A stretch of 64,000 nt of DNA from an uncultured Sphingomonadaceae bacterium. GTDB lineage: Bacteria; Pseudomonadota; Alphaproteobacteria; Sphingomonadales; Sphingomonadaceae. How positions within the stretch are numbered: the first letter of the stretch is position 1; every line of letters begins with the position of its first letter. The position numbers and the translations under genes were made by a program. Of the stretch, positions 54,201 through 64,000 are shown piece by piece. The stretch spans positions 1,054,001 to 1,118,000 of the forward strand of contig CANKZR010000001.1 of the NCBI GenBank assembly GCA_947488625.1, given 5' to 3'. Under the pieces are notes generated by a model. The model saw only the letters and a list, made by a program, of their open reading frames with translations. It ran no database searches and was not told where the DNA came from.

Positions 54201-54666
54201 GCTGCTGGAACGTCTGCCTGATACACCGCGCGATATGCGCGAAAGCGGAGGCAAGGCCTGGCTGATGCGCCACGCGCCGACCCTTTCAGAAAACGAACGC
54301 GATGAGATGCTGGAGCGCGCGCTGAGGGTGATCGACACGCCCGCCTGGCGCGATCTTTTCGGACCGGATGCGCTGGCCGAAGTGCCGCTGGCAGCAACCG
54401 TCGGCGAACAGGTGATTGCAGGTACGGCGGATCGATTGCTGGTACTGACAGACCGCGTGCTGGTCGCCGATTTCAAGACCTCGCGCCGTCCGCCACGCAG
54501 TCTGGATCAGGTATCGCCCAGCACGCTGAAACAGATGGGGGCCTATGCCGCTGCGCTATCCGTGATCTATCCCGATCGCGCGATCGAAGCGGCGGTTCTC
54601 TATACCCAGACCCCGCAATTGATCGCCATTCCGACCGAGGTGCTGGCGGCGCACAAGCCGCAATAG
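51220..54666 (+). CDS. addA: Double-strand break repair helicase AddA
   Basis: UvrD-like helicase and nuclease subunit of AddAB. The 1148-residue product has Walker A SASAGTGKTQVL (about 20-31), the DExx box LVDEAQDTN, FQGTSPENFD, GRSYRTAQSVLSFVD and the UvrD-type MTVHGSKGLQAPIV; the C-terminal nuclease has VLVADFKTSRRPP. Overlaps addB by four bases; the frame is open 27 bases further upstream. trxA follows after about 91 bases. Confidence 0.95.
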   Translation: MSGKVFPLQDNQSLAVEPRDSVWLSASAGTGKTQVLSARVLRLLLTPGVRPEHILCLTFTKAGAAEMAMRVNEVLARWVRAKDDSLVNDLRAIGADFDPDTRARARTLFAAVLDCPGGGLRIDTIHAFSQWLLSAFPQEAGLIPGTRPMEDRDRELLADRVLRDLLLEWEESDPEAVSALEALSLRMGAEKAQGWLMRCAGAREMWFGTGAWQPPMEPRVKRLLGLDADASRTNLAKDCADDSPACRSVRGVFEAYIEWGTKNAAKVSDPVSHWLAANSDERLAGIKELYAAIFNDKGLPKWAGNVEKKVPDILAIAEAAQANLAAIKDLATTFDLVDRITPALEIGRKFALAWDDAKAREGLVDFDDLIMRAADLLGNADMSAWVRYKLDRQFNHILVDEAQDTNASQWAIIDALTDDFFAGLGQAEDRLRTIFVVGDYKQAIFRFQGTSPENFDAARASYAKRLSDWVNNAAQARQRIDARELRNLGLGRSYRTAQSVLSFVDDAIDAIGHEKFGLKKRPEPHIGDDRPGLVTLWKPVPGHPDDVEEEGDDGPEIGISEPERRMAENIAAQIRKMWDGGFPLVKDKGNPRNATPGDFMVLVRKRKELAGLIVAKLHAAGVPVAGVDRLRLGAPLAVKDVMAALRFAAQPRDDLSLACLLVSPIFAWSQDDLLQHAVREKGVNLWDHLRDLPEEKPREAVRMLSDLLALADFETPQALLHWILLGPWQARAKLVARLGKEANDPIDELLNAALQFASANTPSLQGFIRWFDAGDGELKREAEGQGDLVRVMTVHGSKGLQAPIVILADACGNPDASRPSGLSLEEQVPGSDDGLAVPLPDLNSEERVGRIEEAAEAAKAAEREEHWRLLYVAMTRAEEALFIGGALGKTEKEPAEDSWFARLAPLFDAEPLDDPIWHWRLEQGKHADQVPHRSQQDLPIPAPLPKWAMMPIGPEPRPPRPLAPSSGTEEQGADPPLPAQRAAIAAQRGVLIHALLERLPDTPRDMRESGGKAWLMRHAPTLSENERDEMLERALRVIDTPAWRDLFGPDALAEVPLAATVGEQVIAGTADRLLVLTDRVLVADFKTSRRPPRSLDQVSPSTLKQMGAYAAALSVIYPDRAIEAAVLYTQTPQLIAIPTEVLAAHKPQ

Positions 54667-54757
54667 GCCTGCCGACAAGGAAAGCTTTTGCCCCGCGAGC
54701 ATTGAGTCATCGTGCCGAGCCCCTAGTTAGGGGCCAAGAGATACCAGGAGAACAATA

Positions 54758-55078
54758 ATGGCGACCAAGACTGTAACCGATGCCAGCTTCCAGGCCGACG
54801 TGCTGGATGCGGACAAGCCCGTGCTGGTGGATTTCTGGGCCGACTGGTGCGGCCCGTGCAAGATGATCGCGCCCGCACTGGAAGAACTGTCGGACGAGCT
54901 TTCCGAGAAGGTTACCATCGCCAAGATGGATATCATGGAAAACCCCGATGTTCCGGGCAAGATGGGCGTGCAGTCGATTCCGTTCCTGGTGTTGTTCAAG
55001 GATGGCAAGCCGGTGGCGCAGCAAATGGGTGCGGCACCCAAGAATGCGCTGAAGGGCTGGCTTGAAGGCGAACTTTAA
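54758..55078 (+). CDS. trxA: Thioredoxin
   Basis: A 106-residue thioredoxin with the active site WCGPCK (C31, C34), a buried D in FWADWC and the cis-proline in QSIPFLV. It reduces disulfides in ribonucleotide reductase and other enzymes. CCAGGAGA is a good ribosome site. It ends overlapping the convergent IMPase-like gene by four bases. Linkage addB-addA-trxA is common in alphaproteobacteria. Confidence 0.97.
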   Translation: MATKTVTDASFQADVLDADKPVLVDFWADWCGPCKMIAPALEELSDELSEKVTIAKMDIMENPDVPGKMGVQSIPFLVLFKDGKPVAQQMGAAPKNALKGWLEGEL

Positions 55079-55896
55079 GCCGGTAGCGCGTTGAGCCGCC
55101 TCGCCATCGCTTCCCACAGGGCAGGCGTGGCGGCGGCGACCAGGCCTTTGCGGTCCCATTCGTCCACCCTGTAGGGTGAATCGTCATGGGGCCGCGCAGC
55201 CTTACCGCCCGCTTCTTCCAGCCACAGGCAGCCTGCGGCATGATCCCAGGCCAGTGTGCGCTCGAAAATCGACACGTCGTTCTCGCCCAGTGCCAGACGC
55301 GGATACTGTTCTGCCGCGCAATAGGGAATATCCGTTAGCCGGTAGTGCGGACAGATGTGCTCTATCATGGCTTCGCGCTTGTTCTCATCCATGAAGATGA
55401 GGGAAATGGCGGAGACGGGCGGATCTTCCTGCGTTGTGGTTGCCGTAATCTGCTCACCACCAACGAAAGCGCCTTTGCCGCGATGGGCAGCGCAGAAACG
55501 GCCCGAGATACAATCGTAGATCCATCCGCTTTGTGCAAAGCCTTCATCGGCTTGTGCGATCAGGATGCCGAAAGGTGGTTGCCCGCTGGCGAAGTTGCGC
55601 GTGCCGTCGATGGGATCGACAATCCAGCACGGACCCTTGAGCCGGTGGAGCACTGCGGGATCGGCATGAGCGCCTTCCTCCCCGACAATCGGTACGCCGG
55701 GCGCGAGTTTGGCCAGGCCTTCGCTCAGCGCCTCCTCGCTTTCCCTGTCGGCGATAGTAACGGGATCGGTGCCGCCGATCTTTCCCGCATTCTTGTCCAC
55801 CACATCGTGGTCTGCAAGGTTGCGGTAGCGCGGCAGGATGACGTTCTCGGTAACGTCACGGCACAGGGCGAGGATTTCGCGATCGATTATGCTCAT
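55075..55896 (-). CDS. Inositol-monophosphatase-family phosphatase (possibly histidinol-phosphatase)
   Basis: A 273-residue, Mg-dependent phosphatase of the IMPase fold: GEEG (acidic ligand, about 72), DPIDGTRNFASG (about 92-103) and AWDHAAGCLWLEEAGG (about 215-230). IMPase-type proteins dephosphorylate inositol phosphate, histidinol phosphate (HisN), or others; in related genomes this member is often named histidinol-phosphatase, but no his genes are next to it. It overlaps the argJ stop by four bases (ATGA) and ends convergent with trxA. Family sure; substrate unclear. Confidence 0.85.
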   Translation of the reverse strand: MSIIDREILALCRDVTENVILPRYRNLADHDVVDKNAGKIGGTDPVTIADRESEEALSEGLAKLAPGVPIVGEEGAHADPAVLHRLKGPCWIVDPIDGTRNFASGQPPFGILIAQADEGFAQSGWIYDCISGRFCAAHRGKGAFVGGEQITATTTQEDPPVSAISLIFMDENKREAMIEHICPHYRLTDIPYCAAEQYPRLALGENDVSIFERTLAWDHAAGCLWLEEAGGKAARPHDDSPYRVDEWDRKGLVAAATPALWEAMARRLNALPA

Positions 55897-57119
55897 GATC
55901 TGTAATCCGCGTTGATGGAAATGTATCCGTGCGTCAGGTCGCAGGTCCAGACGGTCGCCTTGCCGTCGCCAAGACCAAGATCGACGGTAATGTCGATCTC
56001 CCGCCCCTCCAGATGCTCGGCAACCGGCGTCTCGTCGTAATCGGGCAACGGCAGTCCGTCCCGCGCGGCCCAGGTGCCGCCAAAGGCGATGCCGAGCTTG
56101 TCACGGTCCGCCGGTTCGCCAGCTTTGCCCACCGCCATCACCACGCGCCCCCAATTGGCATCGCCGCCTGCAATCGCAGTTTTGACGAGCGGGGAATTGG
56201 CAACCGCCAAGCCCACGCGGCGCGCGCTGTCGTGTGACATGGCGCCCGTTACGCTGACGGCTATGAACTTCTGCGCCCCTTCGCCATCCCGCACGACGAG
56301 GTGGGCAAGCTGGCGACACATATCTTCCATCGCAGCCATGAAGGCATCCGCGCCCGGATCATCGAAGCTGGCCAGCGGCACATTGCCCGCCTTGCCTGTG
56401 GCAAAGGCCAGCACGGTGTCGCTGGTGGACGTGTCGCTATCCACGGTGATGCAGTTGAACGTTCTGGCGTTGGCGGCGGAAAGGCAGTGCTGCAAAAACG
56501 CAGGCTCCACTGCCGCATCGGTAAAGATATAGCCCAGCATCGTGGCCATATCGGGCGCGACCATGCCGCTGCCCTTGATGATGCCGTTCAGGCTGACGCG
56601 GGTATCGCCCAGCATGGCAGCGGTAGTCGCGCCCTTGGCAAAAGTGTCGGTAGTTCCGATAGTTAGCGACGCTTCCTCCCAAGGTACTGCATCTGCGTGC
56701 AACACCTTCGCGATACCTTCGCGGGCCTTGTCCTTCGGTAGCGGAACGCCGATCACGCCTGTGGAGGACACCAGAACCTCATTCGTTTCGCAGCCAAGAC
56801 CGTCCGCCACCTGCGCCATGATCTGCTCAACCGCCTCGCGCCCGCGATGACCGGTGAAAGCGTTGGAATTGCCCGCATTCACCACCAGTGCCCGCGCGCG
56901 GCCCGCCTTCACCTGTTCGCGCCCGATTTCGACTTCGCTGGAGCAGCACACATTGCGCGTAAAGACGCCCGCCAGCGCCGTGCCTTCGGCCAGTTCGGCA
57001 TAGGTAAGGTCGGCCCGGTCCCACTCCTTGTAACCCGCGCATGCCACGCGCAATGTTACCCCGTCGATTGGGGGCATGTCGGGGAAGGGCAGGGCGAGCG
57101 GAGATTTCTCTAGATCCAT
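55893..57119 (-). CDS. argJ: Glutamate N-acetyltransferase / amino-acid acetyltransferase ArgJ
   Basis: Transfers acetyl between N-acetylornithine and glutamate, closing the arginine cyclic route. The 408-residue precursor self-cleaves between A192 and T193 in PDMATML; T193 becomes the N-terminal nucleophile of the beta chain. Other motifs: KGATTAAMLGD and GGDANWGRV. The start at 57119 (MDLEKSPLALPFPD) is preferred because nothing conserved precedes it; the frame opens at 57299. First gene of argJ-IMPase on the minus strand. Confidence 0.95.
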   Translation of the reverse strand: MDLEKSPLALPFPDMPPIDGVTLRVACAGYKEWDRADLTYAELAEGTALAGVFTRNVCCSSEVEIGREQVKAGRARALVVNAGNSNAFTGHRGREAVEQIMAQVADGLGCETNEVLVSSTGVIGVPLPKDKAREGIAKVLHADAVPWEEASLTIGTTDTFAKGATTAAMLGDTRVSLNGIIKGSGMVAPDMATMLGYIFTDAAVEPAFLQHCLSAANARTFNCITVDSDTSTSDTVLAFATGKAGNVPLASFDDPGADAFMAAMEDMCRQLAHLVVRDGEGAQKFIAVSVTGAMSHDSARRVGLAVANSPLVKTAIAGGDANWGRVVMAVGKAGEPADRDKLGIAFGGTWAARDGLPLPDYDETPVAEHLEGREIDITVDLGLGDGKATVWTCDLTHGYISINADYRS

Positions 57120-57201
57120 CACCGAGGCCTTAAATCGATTGGGGATCGGCGACAATGCGTGTTGCTTTACAATTTCGCATCTTTCTCCCAACATCGAACC
57201 T

Positions 57202-57819
57202 ATGATTATGAAAACGCGCAGGGTTTCTTTCACGTTATCGTTGTTGGCGCTCGGCATTTGTTCGGGTACAGCGCTGGCCCAGGACGATGGGCGCAACATT
57301 GCGCGTGACCGGGAGCCAATTCCGCTAACACAGCCTGGTAGCTGGATTTCGCAACAGGATTATCCTGCCGATATCAGGCGTGCCGGCGTCGAAGGGGCCA
57401 CGGAAATCGAACTGGAAGTGGGCGTGGATGGCGTGCCCCTGGCCTGCGATGTCATCGGAAGCAGCGGAAACACGAGGCTCGATGATCGTGCTTGCTTGAG
57501 GCTGATGCAGAACGCCAGATTCAAACCTGCACGTGATAGCCGGGGCGGCGCAATCGTCTCGATATATCCCACAAATGTAGTCTGGGCTCTCAGCGAGACA
57601 CCGCCACCATCCGAAATGCATGTAGAGTTCACGATTGTGATCGACGAAAAAGGCCAGGTATCCGATTGCGAGACCGTCACGCTCGAAGGCCCCGCGGCCG
57701 ATGAGAAGGAGCCGTTTTGCCCAGACCATCTCAACTTTCAGCCCATCGTCGACGAGGACGGTAACCCCGTAGCACGGCGCATCCGGACGACCATGAAAGT
57801 GGAATACGAAGATCTCTGA
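57202..57819 (+). CDS. Secreted TonB C-terminal-like protein
   Basis: A 205-residue protein with a signal peptide (about 1-25, ending ALAQ) and two tandem regions resembling the TonB C-terminal fold: QQDYPADIRRAGVEGATEIELEVGV..., ACLRLMQNARFKPARDSRG, and a second strand-rich half with MHVEFTIVIDEKGQVSDCETV. There is no N-terminal TonB membrane helix or proline-rich spacer, so it is not a full energy transducer. The start is ATG at 57202 or 57208; no clear ribosome site. Divergent from argJ. Function unknown; a periplasmic protein using the TonB fold is the likely reading. Confidence 0.7.
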   Translation: MIMKTRRVSFTLSLLALGICSGTALAQDDGRNIARDREPIPLTQPGSWISQQDYPADIRRAGVEGATEIELEVGVDGVPLACDVIGSSGNTRLDDRACLRLMQNARFKPARDSRGGAIVSIYPTNVVWALSETPPPSEMHVEFTIVIDEKGQVSDCETVTLEGPAADEKEPFCPDHLNFQPIVDEDGNPVARRIRTTMKVEYEDL

Positions 57820-57910
57820 GGGCAGGAACGGGGCGTCTTTCGGACGTTCTGCGGGTGAATCGAGGCTCGTCAGTGGACTTTAAGGAATCAGGCGCTATCT
57901 GACACAGCTC

Positions 57911-58171
57911 ATGCTTCGCCAGTTGCTCACCCTTTTTGCGCTTATCTCCGGGCTCGGCCTTGCCGCTACACCTGCCGTGGCTGCGCAAGCGAGCGTGGTG
58001 AGCGTTGCAGCAGCGGGCGACGCCGAGGATTGCCAGGCGGTAGCCTCGCGACCGCTGGAACTGGCGCGAACCGCATTGTCAGGTCGCTTCACGAGGCAGT
58101 CCGGTGAAGTCGATACGACTGCCGCATGGGCACCCAGCGTCCGTATCCAGGTAGACCGCGCGCGCGAATAG
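57911..58171 (+). CDS. Small secreted protein upstream of secA
   Basis: An 86-residue protein with a good signal peptide (MLRQLLTLFALISGLGLAATPAVAA, cleaved near residue 25) and a short mature part (about 60 residues) with one cysteine. I do not recognise a family. It sits 89 bases before secA. No strong ribosome site precedes its start and it is not conserved by any motif I can name, so existence as a gene is moderately supported. Confidence 0.5.
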   Translation: MLRQLLTLFALISGLGLAATPAVAAQASVVSVAAAGDAEDCQAVASRPLELARTALSGRFTRQSGEVDTTAAWAPSVRIQVDRARE

Positions 58172-58260
58172 CGCCGATTTTCCGTTACATCGCCTGATTG
58201 CATCCGGCTGCGCACCCGCGCGCGGCCTCTCTCCATATTATCTGACAGGATTCGTCCATC

Positions 58261-61068
<2,808 letters not shown>

Positions 61069-61119
61069 CAGCTTGCCCGGATAGCAAATGCGGGTAGCAT
61101 GGGGGCAAGGAGAGCCCCC

Positions 61120-61872
61120 ATGCGCCCCACTGGTTACCTTTCTGCCGCGCTTGCCGCGTTGCCGTTATCCGCTTGTGCGGTAGATTTGCCGCCTGCCAGC
61201 TATTCGCAGGCAGGAATGCAGGATTACATCCTGGCAGCCGTGGTAAGCCCGGCTCGGCCGGCAGAAGATGTGGCGCGGGATGCGACGCGCAAACCTGAAG
61301 AGATCGTCGCATTCTCGGGTGTGCAGCGCGGCGACACAATTGCCGAGATCGTTCCGGGTGGCGGATACTATACGCGCATCCTCGCGCAGGCCGTTGGGCC
61401 GGAAGGCAAGGTCTATGCCCTGATGCCCGCAACCTTCGCCAACCGGCCTGGCGGTCTGGACGCAATCAATGCAATTGCCGAGACTTATGGCAATGTCGAA
61501 GTCGTTGTGGTGGATGGCTATAATGCCATCACCCTGCCGCAGCAGGTCGACCTGGTCTGGACGACCGAGAATTACCACGATCTCGCCAGTCGCGACATTG
61601 CGCCGATCAATGCCGAGGTGTTCCGTATCCTGCGTCCAGGCGGTATTTACTTCGTGGAAGACCACGCCGCCCCTGGAATCGGCACGAGCGCAACATCGAC
61701 CCTGCATCGAATTGATCCCCCCGCCGTGAGGGAGCAGGTTGAAGCCGCCGGTTTCACGCTGGAGGCAGAAAGCGACATGTTGCGCAATCCTGCCGATCCG
61801 CACGACGTATCGCCTAGCGATTTCGAAGGGGTGAGCGACAAGTTCGTGATGCGGTTCAGGAAACCGTTGTAA
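61120..61872 (+). CDS. Methyltransferase-like lipoprotein (COG4798 type)
   Basis: A 250-residue protein with a signal peptide ending in LSAC (lipidated C19) and then a class I methyltransferase-like domain: GDTIAEIVPGGGYYTRILAQAVG (SAM-binding glycine loop about residue 71-90) and LRPGGIYFVEDH. The combination of export signal and SAM-fold is odd, since SAM is cytosolic, yet it is known for a set of predicted proteobacterial methyltransferases. AAGGAGAG precedes the start. Activity and substrate unknown; it may have lost SAM dependence. Confidence 0.78.
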   Translation: MRPTGYLSAALAALPLSACAVDLPPASYSQAGMQDYILAAVVSPARPAEDVARDATRKPEEIVAFSGVQRGDTIAEIVPGGGYYTRILAQAVGPEGKVYALMPATFANRPGGLDAINAIAETYGNVEVVVVDGYNAITLPQQVDLVWTTENYHDLASRDIAPINAEVFRILRPGGIYFVEDHAAPGIGTSATSTLHRIDPPAVREQVEAAGFTLEAESDMLRNPADPHDVSPSDFEGVSDKFVMRFRKPL

Positions 61873-61925
61873 AAAATTTTTTTCGATAGCGGGAACCGGA
61901 CGCAAACACGCGCATTTCTGGATTC

Positions 61926-61975
61926 AAGGCTGCGCTGACTCCCTGGCCGACGGGTCAAAGAAGCGCGGCCTTTTT
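61926..61975 (+). terminator. Candidate terminator after the methyltransferase lipoprotein
   Basis: AAGGCTGCGC (61926-61935) can pair with GCGCGGCCTT (61963-61972), with one G-T pair and a long loop of about 27 bases, followed by TTT. The long loop makes this less certain than other terminators in the window. Confidence 0.45.
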
Positions 61976-62045
61976 CATGCCCAGCGCCGACGTATTGCCG
62001 CCGCGCAAGTGGCGCGAAGGCTTTTTCAAGTAATGTGGCGGAAAA

Positions 62046-62120
62046 TGGCTCCCCGAGTTGGATTCGAACCAACGACCAAGTGATTAACAGTCACCTACTC
62101 TACCGCTGAGCTATCGGGGA
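62046..62120 (-). tRNA. tRNA-Asn (GTT)
   Basis: A 75-base tRNA on the minus strand including CCA: acceptor TCCCCGA pairs with TCGGGGA, discriminator G, then CCA. Anticodon stem around GTGACTGTTAATCAC with loop CTGTTAA (anticodon GTT), and T-arm GTTGGTTCGAATCCAAC. Complete cloverleaf. Confidence 0.95.
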
Positions 62121-62202
62121 GCAGCCCGTCAGGCAGGAGTGGGCCTATATGGGCCGCGATTCGGATTTGCAAGGCCAGAATTGCTCCAACCGCAGCAAAA
62201 CT

Positions 62203-62994
62203 TTACGTCATGAATTGTTCGGCCACGATCCGTTCGTCCAAAGCCTGGTGCGGATCGAACAGCAGGGTCATCTCCATGTCCCGCGCTACCTCGATATGCA
62301 CTTCTGCCACATCGCGCACTTCCTTGGAGTCGGCAACAGCTGCGACGGGCCGCTTGGCAGGTTCGTTCACCCGGAACCTCACCTTGCTGCGATCCGGCAA
62401 GATGGCTCCGCGCCAGCGGCGCGGGCGGAAGGGGCTGATCGGGGTGAGGGCGAGCATGTGAGAATCGAGGGGCAGGATCGGCCCGTTTGCCGACAGGTTA
62501 TAGGCAGTGGAGCCAACCGGGGTGGACAGCAGCACGCCATCGCCTGCCAGTTCGGGTATCCGCACCCGGCCATTCACCGAAATTTCCACCTTGGCGGTTT
62601 GCCGCGTTTCGCGCAGCAGGCTGACTTCGTTGATCGCGCAGAAAGTATGCGTTTCGCCCATCTGCGTGGTTACATCCATGCGTAGCGGCAGGACGGACAT
62701 CGGTTTCGCCTGCGCCAGCCGCTGGGTCAGGCCGCTGGCGCCGTGATAACGGTTCATCAGGAAGCCGACCGTGCCGAGGTTCAGCCCGAAAACGGGAAGG
62801 ACGTTGCCACCGTCCAGCATCTTGTGAAGCGTATCCAGCATGGTGCCATCGCCACCAAGAGCGATAATGGCATCGGCCTCGCCTTCGGGCACGAAGTCGT
62901 ATCGTTCGCCCAGTTCCTTTGCAGCCCTCTGCGACCGATCGCCTTGCGAACAGGCCAGTGCCAATTTCTCGAACTTCGGTTGGTCGTCTGCCAC
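62203..62994 (-). CDS. nadK: NAD kinase
   Basis: Phosphorylates NAD to NADP with ATP (or polyphosphate). The 263-residue product has GGDGT (47-51) where the metal and ATP bind, NLGTVGFLM, and the conserved middle ELAGDGVLLSTPVGSTAYNLSA..., a typical substrate-binding signature. It begins at GTG 62994 behind GGGGA at rather long spacing. It diverges from the EAL gene. Confidence 0.95.
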   Translation of the reverse strand: MADDQPKFEKLALACSQGDRSQRAAKELGERYDFVPEGEADAIIALGGDGTMLDTLHKMLDGGNVLPVFGLNLGTVGFLMNRYHGASGLTQRLAQAKPMSVLPLRMDVTTQMGETHTFCAINEVSLLRETRQTAKVEISVNGRVRIPELAGDGVLLSTPVGSTAYNLSANGPILPLDSHMLALTPISPFRPRRWRGAILPDRSKVRFRVNEPAKRPVAAVADSKEVRDVAEVHIEVARDMEMTLLFDPHQALDERIVAEQFMT

Positions 62995-63105
62995 GAAAAC
63001 ACAGTCCCCCGATGAATTGGACTATCCCTATGAACCGGCGTCCCGATTTGCAACGAACCATTCTAGCTGGCTGACTCGATTGCATTTTGGTTACAGGGCC
63101 ATGCC

Positions 63106-63915
63106 ATGTCCGTTCCCGTACAACTTCACGATCGCCGCCGCAGGGCGGACCGCCGCCGCAGCGAGCCACATCCGATTACCGAAGACCTCTCGGCTGCTTT
63201 GGCGGGCGATGGCGTGCAGATCCTGTTCCAGCCGCAGTTCCGCTCTGGCGATGGCGCGCTGGCAGGAGCAGAGGCGCTTGTGCGCTGGCAGCATCCTGAA
63301 CATGGCCAGCTTGCCGGCGATGCGGTGGTCGCCATAGCGCAATCGGGCGGCATCACCCGGCGCCTTGCCCGCCACATCGCGCGCGCTGCGCTGGTTGCGG
63401 CCGCGCAGTGGCCAGCAAACCTGCGTCTTTCCCTGAATGTCACCGCAATGGATCTGTTCGACCGCACTTTCGGCGAGGATTTGCTGGCGATGCTGGCCGA
63501 TACGGGCTTCCCGGCAGAGCGCCTGACGCTCGAAATTACCGAACAAGCACTGGTCGCCGATCTGGATCGTTCAGCCCGGCGCCTGAACCGTCTGGCCGAC
63601 AAGGGAATTCGCATCGCGCTGGATGATTTCGGTGCAGGCTTCTGCAACTTTCGCTATCTCAAGGTGCTGCCGCTGCATTCTCTGAAACTGGACCGCTCCA
63701 TGATCGAGGGTATTACGAGTTGCGAACGTGACCTCGCTGTGCTGCGCGGGATCGTGGCGATGGCAAGAGCACTGGACATTGCAGTGATCGCGGAGGGCAT
63801 CGAGACCGAAGCCCACCGTGAAGCGATCCAGCGCGAAGGCTGCGAGGTGTGGCAGGGCTATCTTGGCGGAAGACCGGTGCCTGTCGCCCAATTCGACGCG
63901 CAAGCTGGCAATTAG
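63106..63915 (+). CDS. Stand-alone EAL domain protein (cyclic-di-GMP phosphodiesterase)
   Basis: A 269-residue protein that is almost wholly one EAL domain after a basic leader (DRRRRADRRRSE). Catalytic signatures appear intact: E56-A57-L58 (EALVRW), LNVTAMD, LEITEQAL, ALDDFGAGFCNFRY, AEGIETEAHR and WQGYLGGRP. Likely breaks cyclic di-GMP to pGpG. Adjacent to NAD kinase in divergent orientation. The stop overlaps the partial gene on the other strand by three bases. Confidence 0.9.
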   Translation: MSVPVQLHDRRRRADRRRSEPHPITEDLSAALAGDGVQILFQPQFRSGDGALAGAEALVRWQHPEHGQLAGDAVVAIAQSGGITRRLARHIARAALVAAAQWPANLRLSLNVTAMDLFDRTFGEDLLAMLADTGFPAERLTLEITEQALVADLDRSARRLNRLADKGIRIALDDFGAGFCNFRYLKVLPLHSLKLDRSMIEGITSCERDLAVLRGIVAMARALDIAVIAEGIETEAHREAIQREGCEVWQGYLGGRPVPVAQFDAQAGN

Positions 63916-64000
63916 GCCTTCTTCTTCTCGGTTTTCCTGACGATACCGCTGAGACCACGCGTCAACTGGAAGAGGCCGTTCAGGCGGCTTTGCGGATCGC
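63912..64000 (-). CDS. C-terminal fragment of an unidentified protein (cut by the window edge)
   Basis: Minus-strand reading from the right edge gives 28 codons and a TAA at 63912-63914: DPQSRLNGLFQLTRGLSGIV followed by a basic tail RKTEKKKA. The stop overlaps the EAL stop, giving convergent genes three bases over. No family can be named from 28 residues. It could still be chance reading, but the close convergent end makes a real gene more likely. Confidence 0.45.
   Translation of the reverse strand, partial: DPQSRLNGLFQLTRGLSGIVRKTEKKKA

Noticed and set aside
61873-62045. Small gene between the methyltransferase and tRNA-Asn
   Set aside because: Open frames are short and lack ribosome sites; the stretch instead holds a possible terminator.

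Overview
The window is a gene-dense chromosomal segment (about 62% GC by eye) of an alphaproteobacterium, most likely a sphingomonad of the Erythrobacter group. The evidence is the conserved alphaproteobacterial linkages (lepB-rnc-era; aroK-aroB near xerD-accA; divL-tsaE-amgK-murU-addB-addA-trxA), a DivL with tyrosine at the phosphoacceptor site, a C4-pathway 5-aminolevulinate synthase, and a short LOV histidine kinase of the kind known from Erythrobacter. I see no prophage, insertion sequence, CRISPR array or rRNA operon. Almost every base belongs to a chromosomal gene, and adjacent genes often overlap by 4 bases (ATGA or GTGA).

Layout. 1-5.7 kb: a MAPEG membrane protein (cut by the window edge), a threonine/serine dehydratase, a deoxyhypusine synthase-like protein, the divergent DUF3137/LemA pair and an ornithine/lysine decarboxylase; the synthase and decarboxylase suggest polyamine synthesis. 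5.7-10.2 kb (minus strand): a PAS-GGDEF-EAL-PilZ cyclic-di-GMP protein, hemA (apparently starting at CTG) and murI. 10.3-16.7 kb (plus): plsY-dprA-membrane protein-topA-small basic protein, then a multidrug-type MFS transporter. 16.8-19.2 kb (minus): lepB-rnc-era. 19.4-28.8 kb: pgi, an EF-hand lipoprotein, a blue-light (LOV) histidine kinase, a DEAD-box RNA helicase, an orphan SIR2-like protein, glutathione reductase, a DUF488 protein and two tandem DUF421 membrane proteins. 28.8-37.3 kb: aroK-aroB (minus), a 46-codon membrane protein coupled to a 620-residue secreted protein, then xerD, accA, an M48 metalloprotease, two Flp pilins, a NUDIX hydrolase and tRNA-Arg. 37.4-43.6 kb: hemerythrin protein, phospholipase D-like enzyme, folE, a divergent MurA, a peroxiredoxin and ahcY. 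43.7-55.1 kb: the divL to trxA cluster. 55-64 kb: an IMPase-like phosphatase, argJ, two small secreted proteins, secA, a lipoprotein methyltransferase, tRNA-Asn, NAD kinase, an EAL protein and the tail of an unidentified gene.

Functional threads. Cell-envelope and cell-cycle genes dominate: murI, murA, amgK and murU for peptidoglycan precursors and recycling, plsY and accA for lipids, lepB and secA for export, divL for cell-cycle control. DNA maintenance is covered by topA, dprA, xerD and addAB. Signalling includes two cyclic-di-GMP proteins and the LOV kinase.

The least explained items are a 29-base element built on a 9-base-period repeat, present in two divergent intergenic regions; the CTG start of hemA; the orphan SIR2-like protein with a substituted motif; the 46-codon/620-codon coupled pair; and a possible alternative-hairpin leader before ahcY. 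No obviously new multi-gene system stands out, and I do not claim one.
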